Shown here piece by piece: positions 10,916 to 22,640 of a stretch of 64,000 bases of DNA. A program made the translations under genes and the position numbers. Below the pieces are notes generated by a model. That model was not told the origin of the DNA and did no database searches. It saw only the letters and a list, made by a program, of their open reading frames with translations. The stretch comes from Porphyridium purpureum (lineage: Eukaryota; Rhodophyta; Bangiophyceae; Porphyridiales; Porphyridiaceae), in the NCBI GenBank assembly GCA_008690995.1, contig VRMN01000001.1, forward strand, positions 248,001 to 312,000. The letters are read 5' to 3'. The first letter of the stretch is position 1; each line of letters starts with the position of its first letter.

Positions 10916-12383
10916 CAGTTATCGGGTGTAAAGTGCGCACAAATAGGATAGGACCCTCCTACTTTTTTCCGACTTCATAGTAAATTTGATGGTTTTACTC
11001 TGTAGGGTAGCATTTTCCAACTTAGGTACAGTCAGAAGCGCGCGCAAAAAGGATAGGACCGGGGAAGAAGATCGGCGAAAACCCGGAGCTGGGCGTGGAC
11101 AGGTAGCACAGAGTTTGACCGTTGTGCAAGCGCATTGTCGGCACAGCCGCTCAGCTACCTTGGGGCGAAAAAACGGGCTTTTGGAGCGCGAAAAAGGGTC
11201 CATTTCGGTCTTCATGGCACCCAGCAACAGTCTGCACGCAATATCGGGCAAGGTAATGCGCTCCCGCAACGCTATTCGCCGCTTTTTGGCAGATCCTGAT
11301 GCCTACGGCTTGAACTACGTTTCGGACAACGCATTGAAGCCCACGCCGGCCGTTACTAAGAGGATCACAAATCCTGCAAGGTCGAGACAGTTTTCTACAG
11401 TACGCCAGATGGCGTAGAATCTGCGCCTGCGCGGGGCAAAGAACATTGAATCGTGGGCAACAATCCGGAAAGCCATGTATCAGGAGTTTGCCTTCCGCCG
11501 GATGCCAAAGAATCTGCCTTTGACAGTGGAAAGTAAGCGCAAAAGATTGGACTGGGCCAGAGCGCATATGGCGTTTGGCGAGAAGTGGAAGAAAGCTGTC
11601 TTTACGGACGAAAAGAAATTCAATCTGGACGGTCCGGATGGATTCCATGCCACATGGATGGGTAAGACGAAAGTTCCTGTTGCTTGCTGGTCTCGTTATA
11701 GTGGTGGTGGAAGCCTCATGGTTTGGGGTGCAATTTCAAGCCGTGGAAAACTGTGCCTTCACTTTGTTGAAGGCACGGTGACTGCTGTCAAGTACGTGCA
11801 CATGCTGCAGGAGAAAGAGCTCTTTCCGAAATGCCGAGCAGTTCCGGGCAATGACTTCATTTGGATGCATGACAACGCGAAACCGCACACTGCAAACCTG
11901 ACAGCAAACTTTTTCCGAGCAATGAACGTTAACGTCATGGAGTGGCCTGTGTACTCACCCGACTTTAACATTGTTGAGAATGTCTGGGGCATCCTTGCTC
12001 GGAAGGTTTTCGAGGATGGAAGACAATATACGACCGTGAACGGACTGAAGAGCGCTGTTCTTGCTGCATGGTACACCATCGAGCAGGCTACCATCGACAA
12101 CCTGTATTTGTCTGTGGAGGATCGCTTGTGGGAATGTGCGCGCCGTAATGGTGAATATATGTACGGTAATCCGAGTCAATTTCGCTTTCGTCTTGCTTCG
12201 TAATTGCTCGGGCAAATCTGGGGGTCCTATCCTTTTTAACCCTCTGTTTGGCCACTTTCCCTCTCCCTTCCTCCGTACCTTGTCCTTTTCATTGTAAAAA
12301 ACTGTCTTCTTTATATCAAACTCTAAAATTGACTAAGATGTGGTCGGGGGTCCCATCCATTCTGGTCGCACTTTACTGTGTGG
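10916..12383 (+). mobile_element. Tc1/mariner DNA transposon, about 1.47 kb
   Basis: Imperfect terminal inverted repeats of about 40 bp bracket a transposase gene. The left end has gtaaagtgcg then ataggataggaccctcc; the right end reads the related gtaaagtgcgaccagaatgg and then gggacccccg on the opposite strand. TA dinucleotides flank both ends (10914-10915 and 12384-12385), as expected for the Tc1/mariner superfamily. A second inner pair of inverted repeats, aaaaaggataggacc near 11047 and its complement near 12223, sits inside the outer pair. Confidence 0.75.
10986..12203 (+). pseudogene. Tc1/mariner transposase with one in-frame stop
   Basis: One reading frame covers the whole transposase. 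An N-terminal helix-turn-helix region at about 11220-11410 precedes the DDE/D catalytic domain. The catalytic blocks are FTDEKKFNLDGPDG (first Asp), WMHDNAKPHTA (second Asp) and WPVYSPDFNIVENVWG (the third acid), followed by a normal C-terminus. A single TAG at 11415-11417 splits the frame between the DNA-binding part and the catalytic part; an ATG at 11475 begins the 242-codon catalytic half. No frameshift was seen. The element is therefore a recent arrival that has lost, or just lost, autonomous activity, unless the stop is suppressed. Confidence 0.85.
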
Positions 12384-12385
12384 TA

Positions 12386-12585
12386 CAGCTGAGTTTTGCT
12401 GAGGGCCCTGGGATTGGGTTACTCCGAGGTCTCTACTCGCCGAGCAAGCCGTTGCGACGCCGGAAGGCAAGTATAAAACAGAGCCAGCGCCAGCTAAACG
12501 AGAAAAAGCCCAGGGAGAATAAGAGAAAAGCTAGAGGAGGAGAGAGAAAAGTAAAGAAGGAAGCTTCGTTTGTGACAGTCGTACA
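12386..12585. repeat. 200-bp insert between 8-bp direct repeats, unclassified
   Basis: The 8-mer gtgtggta occurs at 12378-12385 and again at 12586-12593, immediately bracketing 200 bp that interrupt retroelement coding sequence. The insert has a TATA-like gtataaaac near 12471 and a purine-rich stretch at about 12500-12560. It lacks clear inverted ends. It could be a small non-autonomous element or a degraded LTR. Confidence 0.3.
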
Positions 12586-12587
12586 GT

Positions 12588-12920
12588 GTGGTAGGAGTCG
12601 AGTTGGTGACCCTTTGCGTTGCTATGCACTGGGCTAAGTCGATACAAACGCAGCTTCAACTTGTGCTCACGACTAGCATCCCGATTAGCTTGGCAAGATA
12701 CCCACAGAGCCTGTTCAGTTGTGTCGCTAGCAAGACAACGCTAGATGAGAAGAGATCCATGATCCGGTTGCTTGTGCACCGTGAAAAATTCGACCAACGA
12801 CAAATCGATGAGATAGTGTTGATTTCCAGAAGTCAAATTGTGGCGAACCCTCTGACCAAGATCACACGCAGCGACATGAAGACGACATTCATGCCCGACG
12901 GAATCTTGCCGGAATAAAAA
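12588..12920 (+). mobile_element. Ty1/copia RNase H C-terminal fragment, broken
   Basis: The frame matches the end of a copia-type pol, including the KTTLDEKRSMIRLLVHREKF block and the closing LTKITRSDM block, and ends at 12917. It is probably the distal part of the copia fragment at 9740-10576. Insertions between them (solo LTR, Tc1/mariner, 200-bp insert) separate the two. Confidence 0.65.
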
Positions 12921-13315
12921 TCGTAGCGAGTTTATTTGTGCAATGACCAAGAAATTTCACCGACTTCTGAACAATATCTGAGACCAGGTATACGTACGAT
13001 CAAAAGAAGCTGGTTTGAAGAAGGACGGCCTTGCCGATGTGCTCCTATCACCATGCCAGTTGTTACTCGTGGGGGCTACTCTGAGGAAAGCACACGACTA
13101 AACCTCTCAATTTTCGGAAGAGCTTGCACCTTGGTAAAGAAAGTGAGAAAAGGAAAGAGAGCCAAGTTTCGTGACTCCGAACTGTACACGCGTGCTCCAA
13201 GTTGTGGTTTGTCTCAGGACTGTCTGTCGCCGAAAATTTTCATCGCCCGTATAAATAGCGCGCCCAGTGTATTTACGGATGCGCTCATGTCATGAAGGGA
13301 AGATGAGAGGTAGTA

Positions 13316-13500
13316 AAAACGTGCGACCGAGACTTTACGGTTAGATTCGAAGTGCGGAACAGGAGAAAGCTCACCCCTTGCTGGATCACTACAGAGCCCT
13401 TGATCAGACGGTTCTCAACCCCATTGTCTCACTCCCACGCCTTTGAAGATATCTTCCGGGACGCAATCCAAAATATATTGTGACGTAAGTCCGGAATTGT
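13316..13500 (+). repeat. Dispersed repeat copy 1 (related to 39.2 and 59.1 kb)
   Basis: Blocks shared with the copies at 39212-39420 and 59086-59275, in the same order and strand, include gtgcgaccgag, cagacggt, tcactcccacgc and atcttccgggacgcaat. All three begin after a purine-rich run and end near attgtgacg or attgcgacag. No coding capacity is evident. It could be an LTR remnant or a non-autonomous element. Confidence 0.5.
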
Positions 13501-14149
13501 GCTCTGTCCTCTGACGTATCTGTTACCGATTTTCCGGTAGACGCCTGGCCGTCGCCACTTGCCAATGTGACAACTTCGACCCATCGGACATTTTCTATTG
13601 CCTCTCGTCCTCCAAACCTCCTGCCTTCTGCCCTGAAAAGAATGCCTCTTTTATTGTGGAAGCGTACCGCTGGCCGCTGGCTTCCGCATCAAATTGAGAC
13701 CTGCGAGGCCCAATGAAAACCCACGCGGCGAAAATAGCGCCTTACTCTCCCCTTGAGACTGCGCACGTCCAGATGCTTATCAGCCTTACAATGAGGCCCA
13801 CCACAGCAATCCCGCCACAATGGATTCGCGCCCGCTCTCGAAAAACTTCTTTGCTCGTTATTTCACTTGCTCCCGTTTCAAACGATGGTATTCCGAGTCT
13901 TTAGAGTCGGTCACCTTCTGCAATAAATGGAGGAGATTATGCTGCCAATCACGTACCGCACTTTGGAAACAAACACATAAAATACGCCGTTTACCTCTCA
14001 CTCACCAAGAGGGAAAATTACGAATACACTCGGTACTTCAAAAGAGGGAGGATTGGCTTCTGCCTCGGTCCTCGCTGGTACATATTCGCGCTCTTAGGTG
14101 ACAAAGCCGGGGAAGAGCTCGCTTCAACAAAACTTTATACCTGTTCGTG
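13501..14149. other. No gene seen
   Basis: Short frames only. The sequence lies between two dispersed repeats and appears to be degraded mobile DNA without a recognisable domain. Confidence 0.4.
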
Positions 14150-14540
14150 CCAGCAGCCACATTGACATAGGAGCCGAGGATGGCCGCTTGCTTGGGAAGG
14201 TATGCAGCTCCTGCGTACTGTTCTTGCAGAATGCGATAGGCGACTTCACGCGCGGTTCCTGTGAGAATAGTTCCTTCCTTCAATCATCCGATAATTATGA
14301 ACGAAGGCAAAGAAGCTGTGCGGAGCTGGCAGATGGTTGCAACTTGTACTGATACTCCTTGACTCTTAAAAGCCATTTGGACTTAAAACGTGCGTCGAGC
14401 GCATAATTACGAACCTTGAAACCTTGAGGGGCTGCAGCTTCTCATAACGGATGGTTTTGTGTTTAATGATGATCAACACAGAAAACTTTGACACGCGCCT
14501 TCGCCGAAACCGTATCGCTTTCAAATATTGCTGTGTTATA
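14150..14540 (-). repeat. Dispersed coding-derived repeat (related to 18.1-18.7 kb), copy 1
   Basis: The minus strand encodes REVAYRILQEQY within a longer open stretch (14283 to 14038). The same 12-residue string is encoded on the minus strand near 18150-18200. Downstream blocks (a run aaaccttgagg, then a ccgaaaccgtat-like run) are also shared in order with 18110-18740. Conservation of the peptide over the DNA suggests a former protein of a mobile element, not recognised here. Confidence 0.5.
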
Positions 14541-14579
14541 CTTACGTCATACTCTTCTTTCTTTTTTGATTCGTTTTAT

Positions 14580-15480
14580 TTGCTTTGGTCTACCGCTCTT
14601 CTGATAGGTCCAAAAGTATGACTGCAAGAAGTTGGTGAGTGCATTGTTCGGCGTGGGCTTGGTCAAGTCATCCAAGATTTCTCCTTTGGTGCGCGACTTC
14701 AAGACAGTGTCGATCTCCCCCGGACACGTAAACCTTACGCAGCGCCAGCAAGTCTATGACCAACCGCATTTTTGCCGGCAACTTCGTTGTCGTCAAAGCT
14801 TTGAATGAAGACTTACTGCCTTTGCGCACGTGCATATGCGGGTTTACATCCATGCTATGCATTGTCGCTTGAACAATGAGCGCATAGTCAAATTCTTCCA
14901 TGAGTGTCATCAGCTCAGTTGCCAAGATGGACCTTGTGATTTTGTGAGCCTATTTTGATGCCCACGTGACAGCAACCTATTATCTGGCGTCGTCACGTAG
15001 GACTATTATGAAAGGAATCCGGCTTATCAGATCCAGCCCAACGGCAAAGCTCACGTCCGCAAAAAAATACTAGCCGCTGCCACCAGCCGAGCCTAGGGAT
15101 TTTTAACCCTCAGTCCCCCTCGCTCATCGTGTCGCAAAACTTCCTTTGCAATTGCTTTACATGCTCAGTGGAAAAGGATTCTTCAATTGCTCGCATGGGC
15201 ATGGCTAACACGAATATCAAGGCTGGCTCTGTCCCAGTCGATAGCCCTGTCAGTTTGTCACGGAAGGCAATCAGTTTCGCAAAGGGTCCAGGTATCTTGC
15301 AGCTCAACACCTGAGCAGCAAATGTCGCTTGGTCCACGGACAAAGTCATGTTCCCTGTCCGAATTTTTGCACCGGCAAAGTTTAGCCTTCCACCTTTTCT
15401 CACAAGCTTTTGCGTTTTCATTTCAAAGATGCTTCCGAGATGAACAAAGATATTCCCGAAGTGTTTGCTTACTGCACAGA
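14580..15480 (-). mobile_element. Ty1/copia pol fragment (RT thumb to RNase H), broken
   Basis: On the minus strand, from 15480 downward, the sequence shows a VDD-containing reverse transcriptase end, the connecting region with LIAFRDKLTGLSTGTEPAL, and an RNase H end with FKALTTTKLPAKMRLVIDLL. The order matches a copia pol. No gag, integrase or LTR is attached, and there are several breaks. It is a different copy from the plus-strand fragments nearby. Confidence 0.7.
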
Positions 15481-16960
15481 TGATATCGTCGATCTATACA
15501 CCAAGCCATCCATGATTTGAGCGGGGGAAAAGGCAAATACGTAGAGGGCGCTGCCGTGAGGCCCGGACTTGCAGTACGCAGGAACGCGTCTTAATACGTG
15601 GACGCGTCTACGAGTCCAAACAATGGCTTCAACAATCTCCATAAGCTTTTTTTTGTCTGTGGCTTTTACTCCGTGTGGGATACGACATAGACTTCGGGGG
15701 CGACCGGAGAATTGCTCTGTAGAAGAGTCGGCACAACGATCAAGATTCTAACTTTTAAGTAAGAGTCTACCGCATTAGAGAAGAACGCATTAGTGACATG
15801 GTCCGCACAGTCGGCGCTTTTGGCACCTACAAGTAGGTATCACAAACTAAATGTCCTAAAACGGAAAGTCCTACCTTCTGCATTCTGCCTTCTAGGGCTT
15901 CCGTAGTTTAGCTGACGCTTTTGATGTGCAGTGCGTTGCTACTAACTGAAGCGTCGTGCTCTTGTATTCCGTTGAGCACAGATTGGCTCTTGAGTCCTTG
16001 CAGCTGTAACTTCTTGCTAATTTATGAGTCTCAGTCGCATGCACATCCCGGAAATATGTTGGGTTAACGTCAGCTCGCATGGGGCTGACTATGCTTTCAC
16101 GAAATGGCCTGATGCTTTCCATGCTTCAAGGTGTGAGAGGTTCTCGTCGGTGAATGCTCAGCTGTCATGATCTTGCTGTACGTGATAGGTGTGAGCTTGA
16201 TTAGAGCCGTCCGGAGCTAGCGTGCGCTGCGTAAGAGAGTTGCGCAGCCGTTACGATGCGCCTTTCTCCCGTAGCCCCGCCGAAGAAGAACTTTTAACCC
16301 AAGCTGAATGACCTTGTCGGCCTCCCTTTTCTGTTCTTTGCTGATTGCCGTCTGAGGTGGCCAACAATATCCGCACTTACCCTACCCTCGACTCAAGTTG
16401 AAAAACATCGCTCTCATGCGTGCCTGGTAGGTTCTCACGTCGCCCGGAGTCTAATCTGTAAGGCGCCTGCTCAATCTTTCATACCCCTCGAGATAAATAG
16501 CCTTCGCCTAATTTAGACCAAGTATTAAACGCCCCGTGAAGACGAAGGGTGGACTTTCTTTCCACGGTTGAAGTCACCAATAGCATATCCTTGTCCGATT
16601 TACACATACTTTCAACGCAGGAGGTAGTCATAGTACTTCTCATGCTTGCCTAAAGTATAACAGCTCCACATTTTAGGAACCTCACGAATAACTAGACTTG
16701 TGGCCAAAATGGTTGTCCTACATACAGTTTTAATAACTGAACTCTACTTTTATGGGGAAAGAGGACGCTTTCATAGAAAGCCATTTTTGAAACCATACGT
16801 AATATATCTTTGTTCATTAAGTCAGAAGAAAACCTACGCTTTTGTGGGTCTCTATTGAGCCATGAAAGGGTTCAGGACGCATAAATGCTCTTCAACGCAT
16901 CTGCTTGATTCGGATATACCATCGTGGCCATATTCCAGCAGCTGCAAGAATCAGAAATAT
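15481..16960. other. No gene seen
   Basis: About 1.5 kb with only short frames and no recognised domain, RNA gene or repeat. It is probably old, fully degraded mobile DNA. Confidence 0.4.
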
Positions 16961-17800
16961 GGCGCCACGACTCTCCGACTTTGAAAATGGACACCGTGAC
17001 GATCTGCGCCGGCCAAGCCTGACGTCGCGGGCCATTGTAGTACGTCCTCATCCGCACACATAGACAAAATTCGACAATCAGAAAAGACTGCGGAACGATT
17101 TCTAAAGTATGGAGGGAAGAAAGGAGTTTTCAAGAAGCACGGACCGGCACTGACAGCCTCGCCGACATTAGAGCGTCGCCTTATTCGATACAAGATTACG
17201 GATAGGTGTATATCTGCACATCCAGTGAGGGAGCTGTGCGCAGTGCCAGGACTGTTTGTCGTATCCTGTGGAAGTCTACTCAAATTCATTTCAGCTCGCA
17301 CAGGCGAAATTTCTTCATTTTGGAACAGGACCTATTCAAGCATCTTGCATTTGTTCGAGAATACGTTCACAATCCACTATGTTTTTGGACGAATGTCATC
17401 TCGGACAAAAAGATCTTTCGACTCGACGGGCCGCACGGGTATAACTAGCCTTACCAGCAAACACGAAGCCTCGAGCCTGCGCTACCATACGTCGCCATAG
17501 CAGCGAAGGATCAGCGATGTTTTTGGATACCGTGTTGTGGCGCGGACTGAGCGCGCTCCATCGTATTTAAGGTTCGCTGACTGTCAAGCGATATCAGCAC
17601 GTCATGCTGAACGTCATGGTGCCTTGCACACTGGAACTACCTTGGCGCCTTGACCGGCTGAAGTCCTCATTCGTAATTCAGCAAGACAATGAAAGTGGAC
17701 AGGCAGTGCTGACTCGTGGATAGAAGCAGCGCCAAACGTATATTGAGACTCTTATCGAAAATATGCCCCGTCGCCTGCAAGCGTGCATCGACACAATTCT
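16961..17800 (+). pseudogene. Old Tc1/mariner transposase relic
   Basis: Transposase sequence can be followed in order on the plus strand in more than one frame. It begins with an N-terminal helix-turn-helix starting MAPRLSDFENGHRDDLRR (16961). A linker region with RFLKYGGKKGVFKKHGPAL follows, then a catalytic first-Asp block ISDKKIFRLDGPHGYN near 17400, a second-Asp block FVIQQDNESGQ near 17680, and a C-terminus like MPRRLQACIDT near 17763. Several frameshifts and at least two stops separate these parts. It is more decayed than the copy at 10.9-12.4 kb and belongs to a different subfamily by its motifs. Terminal repeats were not found. Confidence 0.75.
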
Positions 17801-18109
17801 ACATGTCCTTTCCTCAATTCTGGGAATGAATCTAGATGATCTTTCTCAATGCACTGTACCGTTAGGAATGGTAAGCACGACCCTTATAACAAGCGAGGAG
17901 TTGGATATCTTAGGCTGTTAGAATACTACATAAGACCCACTGTCGACGGCGGCGCCGGTAAATTGGAGGAAGAAGAAGAAGTTCTGTGTGTATGTCTGGA
18001 TAGGTATGGCTTCGAGCCCAAAGGCTTCGCGGAGAAGGCGTTTTATTTGGTGCTTGGTTCGTGCAGGATATGGAGGAAAGTCTGCCTAGACCTTGCTGCT
18101 GGTAAGAAA

Positions 18110-18740
18110 ACCGGATCCTGGTAGAGGTATTCCTATCCTTTGTACTGCTCTTGCAAGATACGGTAGGCTACTTCACGTAGGGTACTTGCAGGGATAATTC
18201 CTTCTCCAAATCAACCATGCCGTTTTGTGAAGACAATGAAACTCCGCAAAGTTGGCACACAGTTGCGATTTATACAGGCGTTTCTCGGCTGGTGAGATTT
18301 TCGCTGGACTCAGAAAGTGCGCCGAATGCATTAATTACAAACCCTCAAACCTTGAGGAATGCAATTCATCAATTGCCGGTTTTTTATTCTGTATAGTTCC
18401 GATTTCTTTAAGCGTTTTCTTTTTCTTGCTTCCGCTATCCTTCACTTCTTGGCTCTCCAATGTGGTCGCGTCAAACACCGCCACCCCTACATATGTACTC
18501 GAGGTTCAAAAATGCCGTGTGATTGACCGAAGTTGCTTATGCAACCACATCTAGGCGAGAGCGCGCTTTCATTACCACTCAATGCTGGGAAACTTTAGGT
18601 GGCGCATAGGGACTAGGTCTGACCCTTTCAGGGCTCCTGAGGTCATGCCAAATTAAGTCACGCATTCTATACATTCGAGGATGAATGCCACTAAAAGCCT
18701 GATAGGCGCCTTTTCGGTGAAACCATACCGCGTCAATAGC
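18110..18740 (-). repeat. Dispersed coding-derived repeat, copy 2
   Basis: The partner of 14150-14540. The minus strand encodes EGIIPASTLREVAYRILQEQ, and later blocks follow in the same order as in copy 1. Identity is moderate and the frame is interrupted. It sits immediately upstream of the large copia relic on the opposite strand. Confidence 0.5.
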
Positions 18741-19159
18741 TCGTGGCCTTCCTTAAATCACAAGAAGAGTTGATGCCATAACTTTGGAAGCAAAAGCAGT
18801 GTGTAAGAGATTCCTGAAGCTGTAAGTGAACAAAGCCACCCTGTGCCTGGGCCTGTGCATGCAGAGGCGCAAATCTTGACGTGACAATCAGCAGGTCCCA
18901 TCCAGACTAGGGCGCAAGAACCCTCTTTGCACCGTTGGCAGTGCATTGCGTCCCGTCCAGGCTGCCATGGGAACGCTATCTGGGACATGCACGTCCGTCC
19001 TTCCAATACGCATGGTCCTCTCCTCACCTGCAGGGCTCGCCGCAATGTGTAAAGATTGCCTGACCTCCTACGACAGCTTTCGTCAAACTCCACTGAATCA
19101 GCAATGTGCTACACAAAGAAAATCTTTCAGTACCTGCTCAAATAATAATGGCGATCATC
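18741..19159. other. No gene seen
   Basis: A stretch between a dispersed repeat and the copia relic. Frames on both strands are short and unrecognised. Confidence 0.35.
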
Positions 19160-22100
19160 TGCAGTCCCACGGCTTCCAAAGCTCTGTCATGCATGCTCAG
19201 CCTTTGTGTTGCGAACCGATGGCTCCAATTACTCTGGCTGATGTGAGAGGGTACATTCGCTTTTTCGCAAGGAGGTTTGGGAAACAGTCATGGGGGGAAG
19301 AAAAGTTCGGTTACGCCAGAAGTAACAGTGTCGAATGCGTCGTGGTCAGCATTCCGAGATGCACCGTTTGATACGGTGAAAGATCAGAAGGCCCACAGCT
19401 TGATGGAATCAATGGTCAATGAGACATTGATGCACGTTGTAGCCGACTCGGAAACAGTGGCGGAAGCATGGATGAGCCTCGAGAAAAAGGCAAAATGGGC
19501 CGCACCAGTTTACGAGCGTGAGCTCTGGAAACGAATTGCAAACTTTGGTCAAAACAGTGGTACGCCGGTTGGGGATTGACTCGGCATCATGGTAGCGTTG
19601 CGCAGAGAGCTACGTTTGTTGTTGTGTGAAATTATCCAATGCAGAGTACGCGCAAGCATTATTTGAATCACTGCCTGGTGAGTTTGCAGCCACAGAGCAA
19701 GCCTGGATATTTGCCGTCGAAAAGGCAAGCATGGAGTACTCGCACGCCATGTTGCCCGCTGTGGAAAGGCAGATGATGCGACACGCGAACACAACCGTCG
19801 AGGGTGCAGCATTGTTGACTGGCGTGTAAGAAAACATGGACAACCGCAGATTTTCTTGCAGGTCGGCACCAGTATGCACGGTATTCCACGGAACAAGCTG
19901 GCAATGGGGGCGCGAGGGTCATAGCAGGCGAATCTACCCATAGAAGACGGTCAGGCGTGGATATCCAGCAGATGGCTCCTACTCTGACGAAAGCTGCGGG
20001 GCACCTTCGTTCGCACTTACAACAAAATCGCACGCTGACGTCGCCCGCTCGCCTGCGCTCACCAAGATGAAGCTGTGCAGGTCAAAGATCGCTGACGCTC
20101 CCTACATGACTACCTTGAGGTAGTCACAGCGTATGACCGCCAGTCGAAACCTTCTGTTGAATATAAAAACCAATTCAAAAAAAAAAAAAAAAATACGTGT
20201 AGAAGACCGAGAAGTGTCGGCTTCAACATTAAAGGACGCATGGGTTTCTATTTCTTTCTTTCGAATGTATTCTTTGTCCGTGGGCTCACGTATAGTCTCA
20301 TATCTGTTTTCGCGTTCACATCCGAAAGAGCAAATTAAGCTTCAAGTATGATGTTTGCCGTGTCAAAAGCAAATGTGGCAACCGGAAACTGAAAAGATAG
20401 TTGTAAAGTAGGTTGCAAGCGTTTTGTTCGAGTCCTGCTTAGGCCCGCGCAAAGCTTGAGTACCAGAGATAATACCATCCGTTTGATGACTCGGTTTGCG
20501 ACGCTTGCAGGACGTCGAAGGCCGCATAACGCAGCTATGCGGCATGAAAAGAGTGAGCAGAGAACCCTCTTGAACTCGTTTATTCAGAACTGCACACGAA
20601 TGCACCAAAAGGATTCAGGGGCGAACGATATGTGGCAGCGTTACTGGATGATTTGACGGGGCTAGCTAATTGCTTCCCGATACGACACAAAAGTAAAACG
20701 ATGAACGCATTGAAGAGTCTTGCGCGCGCAATGAACGATATGTGTGTGCACAGTGTGCATACGCTCTGCGCGGACAAAGGCAGTGAAAATGTCAATGCAA
20801 CGACTCGAGCGTGGGCCAAGACAGCAGGCGAAAGACTAGAATCCGGACCTGCGTTCGTGCCGGAAATGAATGGATGCGGGGAGCGATTCAATCGACTAGT
20901 GCTGAAGCGAGTCCATGCGTCCTGATTGGGTGAGAAGGTGGACAAGAATATATAGCCGGAGTAGGTAAAAATAGTCTGTCTTTTTCAAAACCGAAGCTCT
21001 AATGTGCGAGGGATAGCCCTTGTAGCTGCCTATGGAGAATCGGGTGATTCGGACCATGCATAGTACTTGGTTTTCGTGCATAAGGTTCAGGGCGGGGTCA
21101 GATAGACTGGACGCCCGAGCGAGCACAGGTATTGTTGTCGACTGCGGCGGAAGACATAAGGTGTGTAGGTGCCTGATGTATGAAAAACACGCCGTTTTCG
21201 AGGCAACAAAAGTAAGAATCATTAAGGAAGTTCGGGAATACGAGGTAGGGGTCACACGCACCGAGCCGGCAACGGAGACCGTGCTTGTACGCAACAAACG
21301 GCTAAATCATCTTGGACTACCGCAAGAGTCCGACAAGAGAAAACCTGAATACACCTTTTTGACCAGCGAGCGCGTCCAAGCCTTGACAAACGAGCATGCC
21401 TTGACTCTTGACGAAGACGAGGCAATGGCCATATCGCCCCTCTCTCACTAGTGGGACTTCGAAAAGCCGTCGAACAGAATGACCTGCATGAAATGCCACC
21501 GATGGAGATTGTCAAGCGAGCAAATGCTCTCGGGCTCACCAAAAACAACTTCCGCGGCATGCAGTACATGGATGAGAACGAAGGAAACGCCGGAGTATAA
21601 GGGTAGGCAATGTGAGCGAAGAGTAAGGATCGATGCAAGTGGCGCCACCACAGCGTCAGCGTGAAGAATACTCCAGGTTTATCCCATGGCTACTGAAGAA
21701 GACATAAATATCTATGTCAAGCCAACGGGGACAGGATCGTGCAAGGTTTTCACTCCACGTCGTTGACGGAATACAGACGGGACGGACCGAAGCGATTGAG
21801 AAAGAACTTGAGTGTTTTGGGCGAATCTTTCCCATGTACGAGCATGTAAGCCTTTTGTCGCGCTGCAAAGCTCAATTTCTTGGTCACCGCATTTTATGAG
21901 AAGAGGGAGATGTCTCAATCGACAACATTAAATACGCGGAGCTTATTGATAGAGCAAACGAGGCGCGAGAGGGGAACGCAGTTCGCGCCCGCAAGACGCC
22001 TGCGACATTGGCCGACAAATCCACCATGGCGCCTCCCATGAACAAATGGACGAATCAGTTGGACGTCGTCCGTCAGCTACTTTGGTTGAACAGAACAACG

Positions 22101-22640
22101 CGTCCTGACATCAGCCAGGCCACACTGCCGGTCGCGGAACGTGCGGTGCGGTGGAATGCGACGACCGACGATATGCTGAAGCAGATCATCGGATACCTAG
22201 GTGCGAAAGCGCAGTCAAGGATCCAGTATGGAACCTCAACCAGTCAAGGCTAGGAATCAAAATCACAAGGTACTATTTGCTGACGCAGACCACACAGGGT
22301 GCCCGATTACGGCTCGCTCTGCGAGCGGATGGTGTGCTTTTTTTGTAGACGGGACGCAACGCTGGCTTGTTGAGTGGTCGTCCAGAAAGCAGAAGTGTGC
22401 GGCGCCGAGCACGACGGATGCAGAAGTGGTTGTACTTGTGGACGGAATTGACCGTGGTATGATCCCACTTCGCGATGCTGTGGAAGCCATGACGGGCTCA
22501 GTACCCCGAGCAGCAGCACTTGTGGACAGCGAAGCGGCCAAAGCTGCGTTGAAATAGGGCTACTCTGGGCGCCTCACCGCCGTGAGCAAGTACCACGGCA
22601 TTCGATGAAGTCGATTGCACGATTTCTTTCAGGACGAGTG
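19160..22640 (+). mobile_element. Ty1/copia element, gag to RNase H, heavily broken
   Basis: Copia parts appear in order on the plus strand. The gag region is at about 19160-19830 and integrase at about 20630-20930. A post-integrase region (SDRLDARASTGIVVDCGGRH block) spans about 21030-21450. Reverse transcriptase remnants are at about 21480-22010 and RNase H at about 22050-22555. The reverse transcriptase appears shortened and the element has many breaks. An A17 run occurs at 20177-20193. No pair of LTRs was identified. This is an old, inactive copy. Confidence 0.75.
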
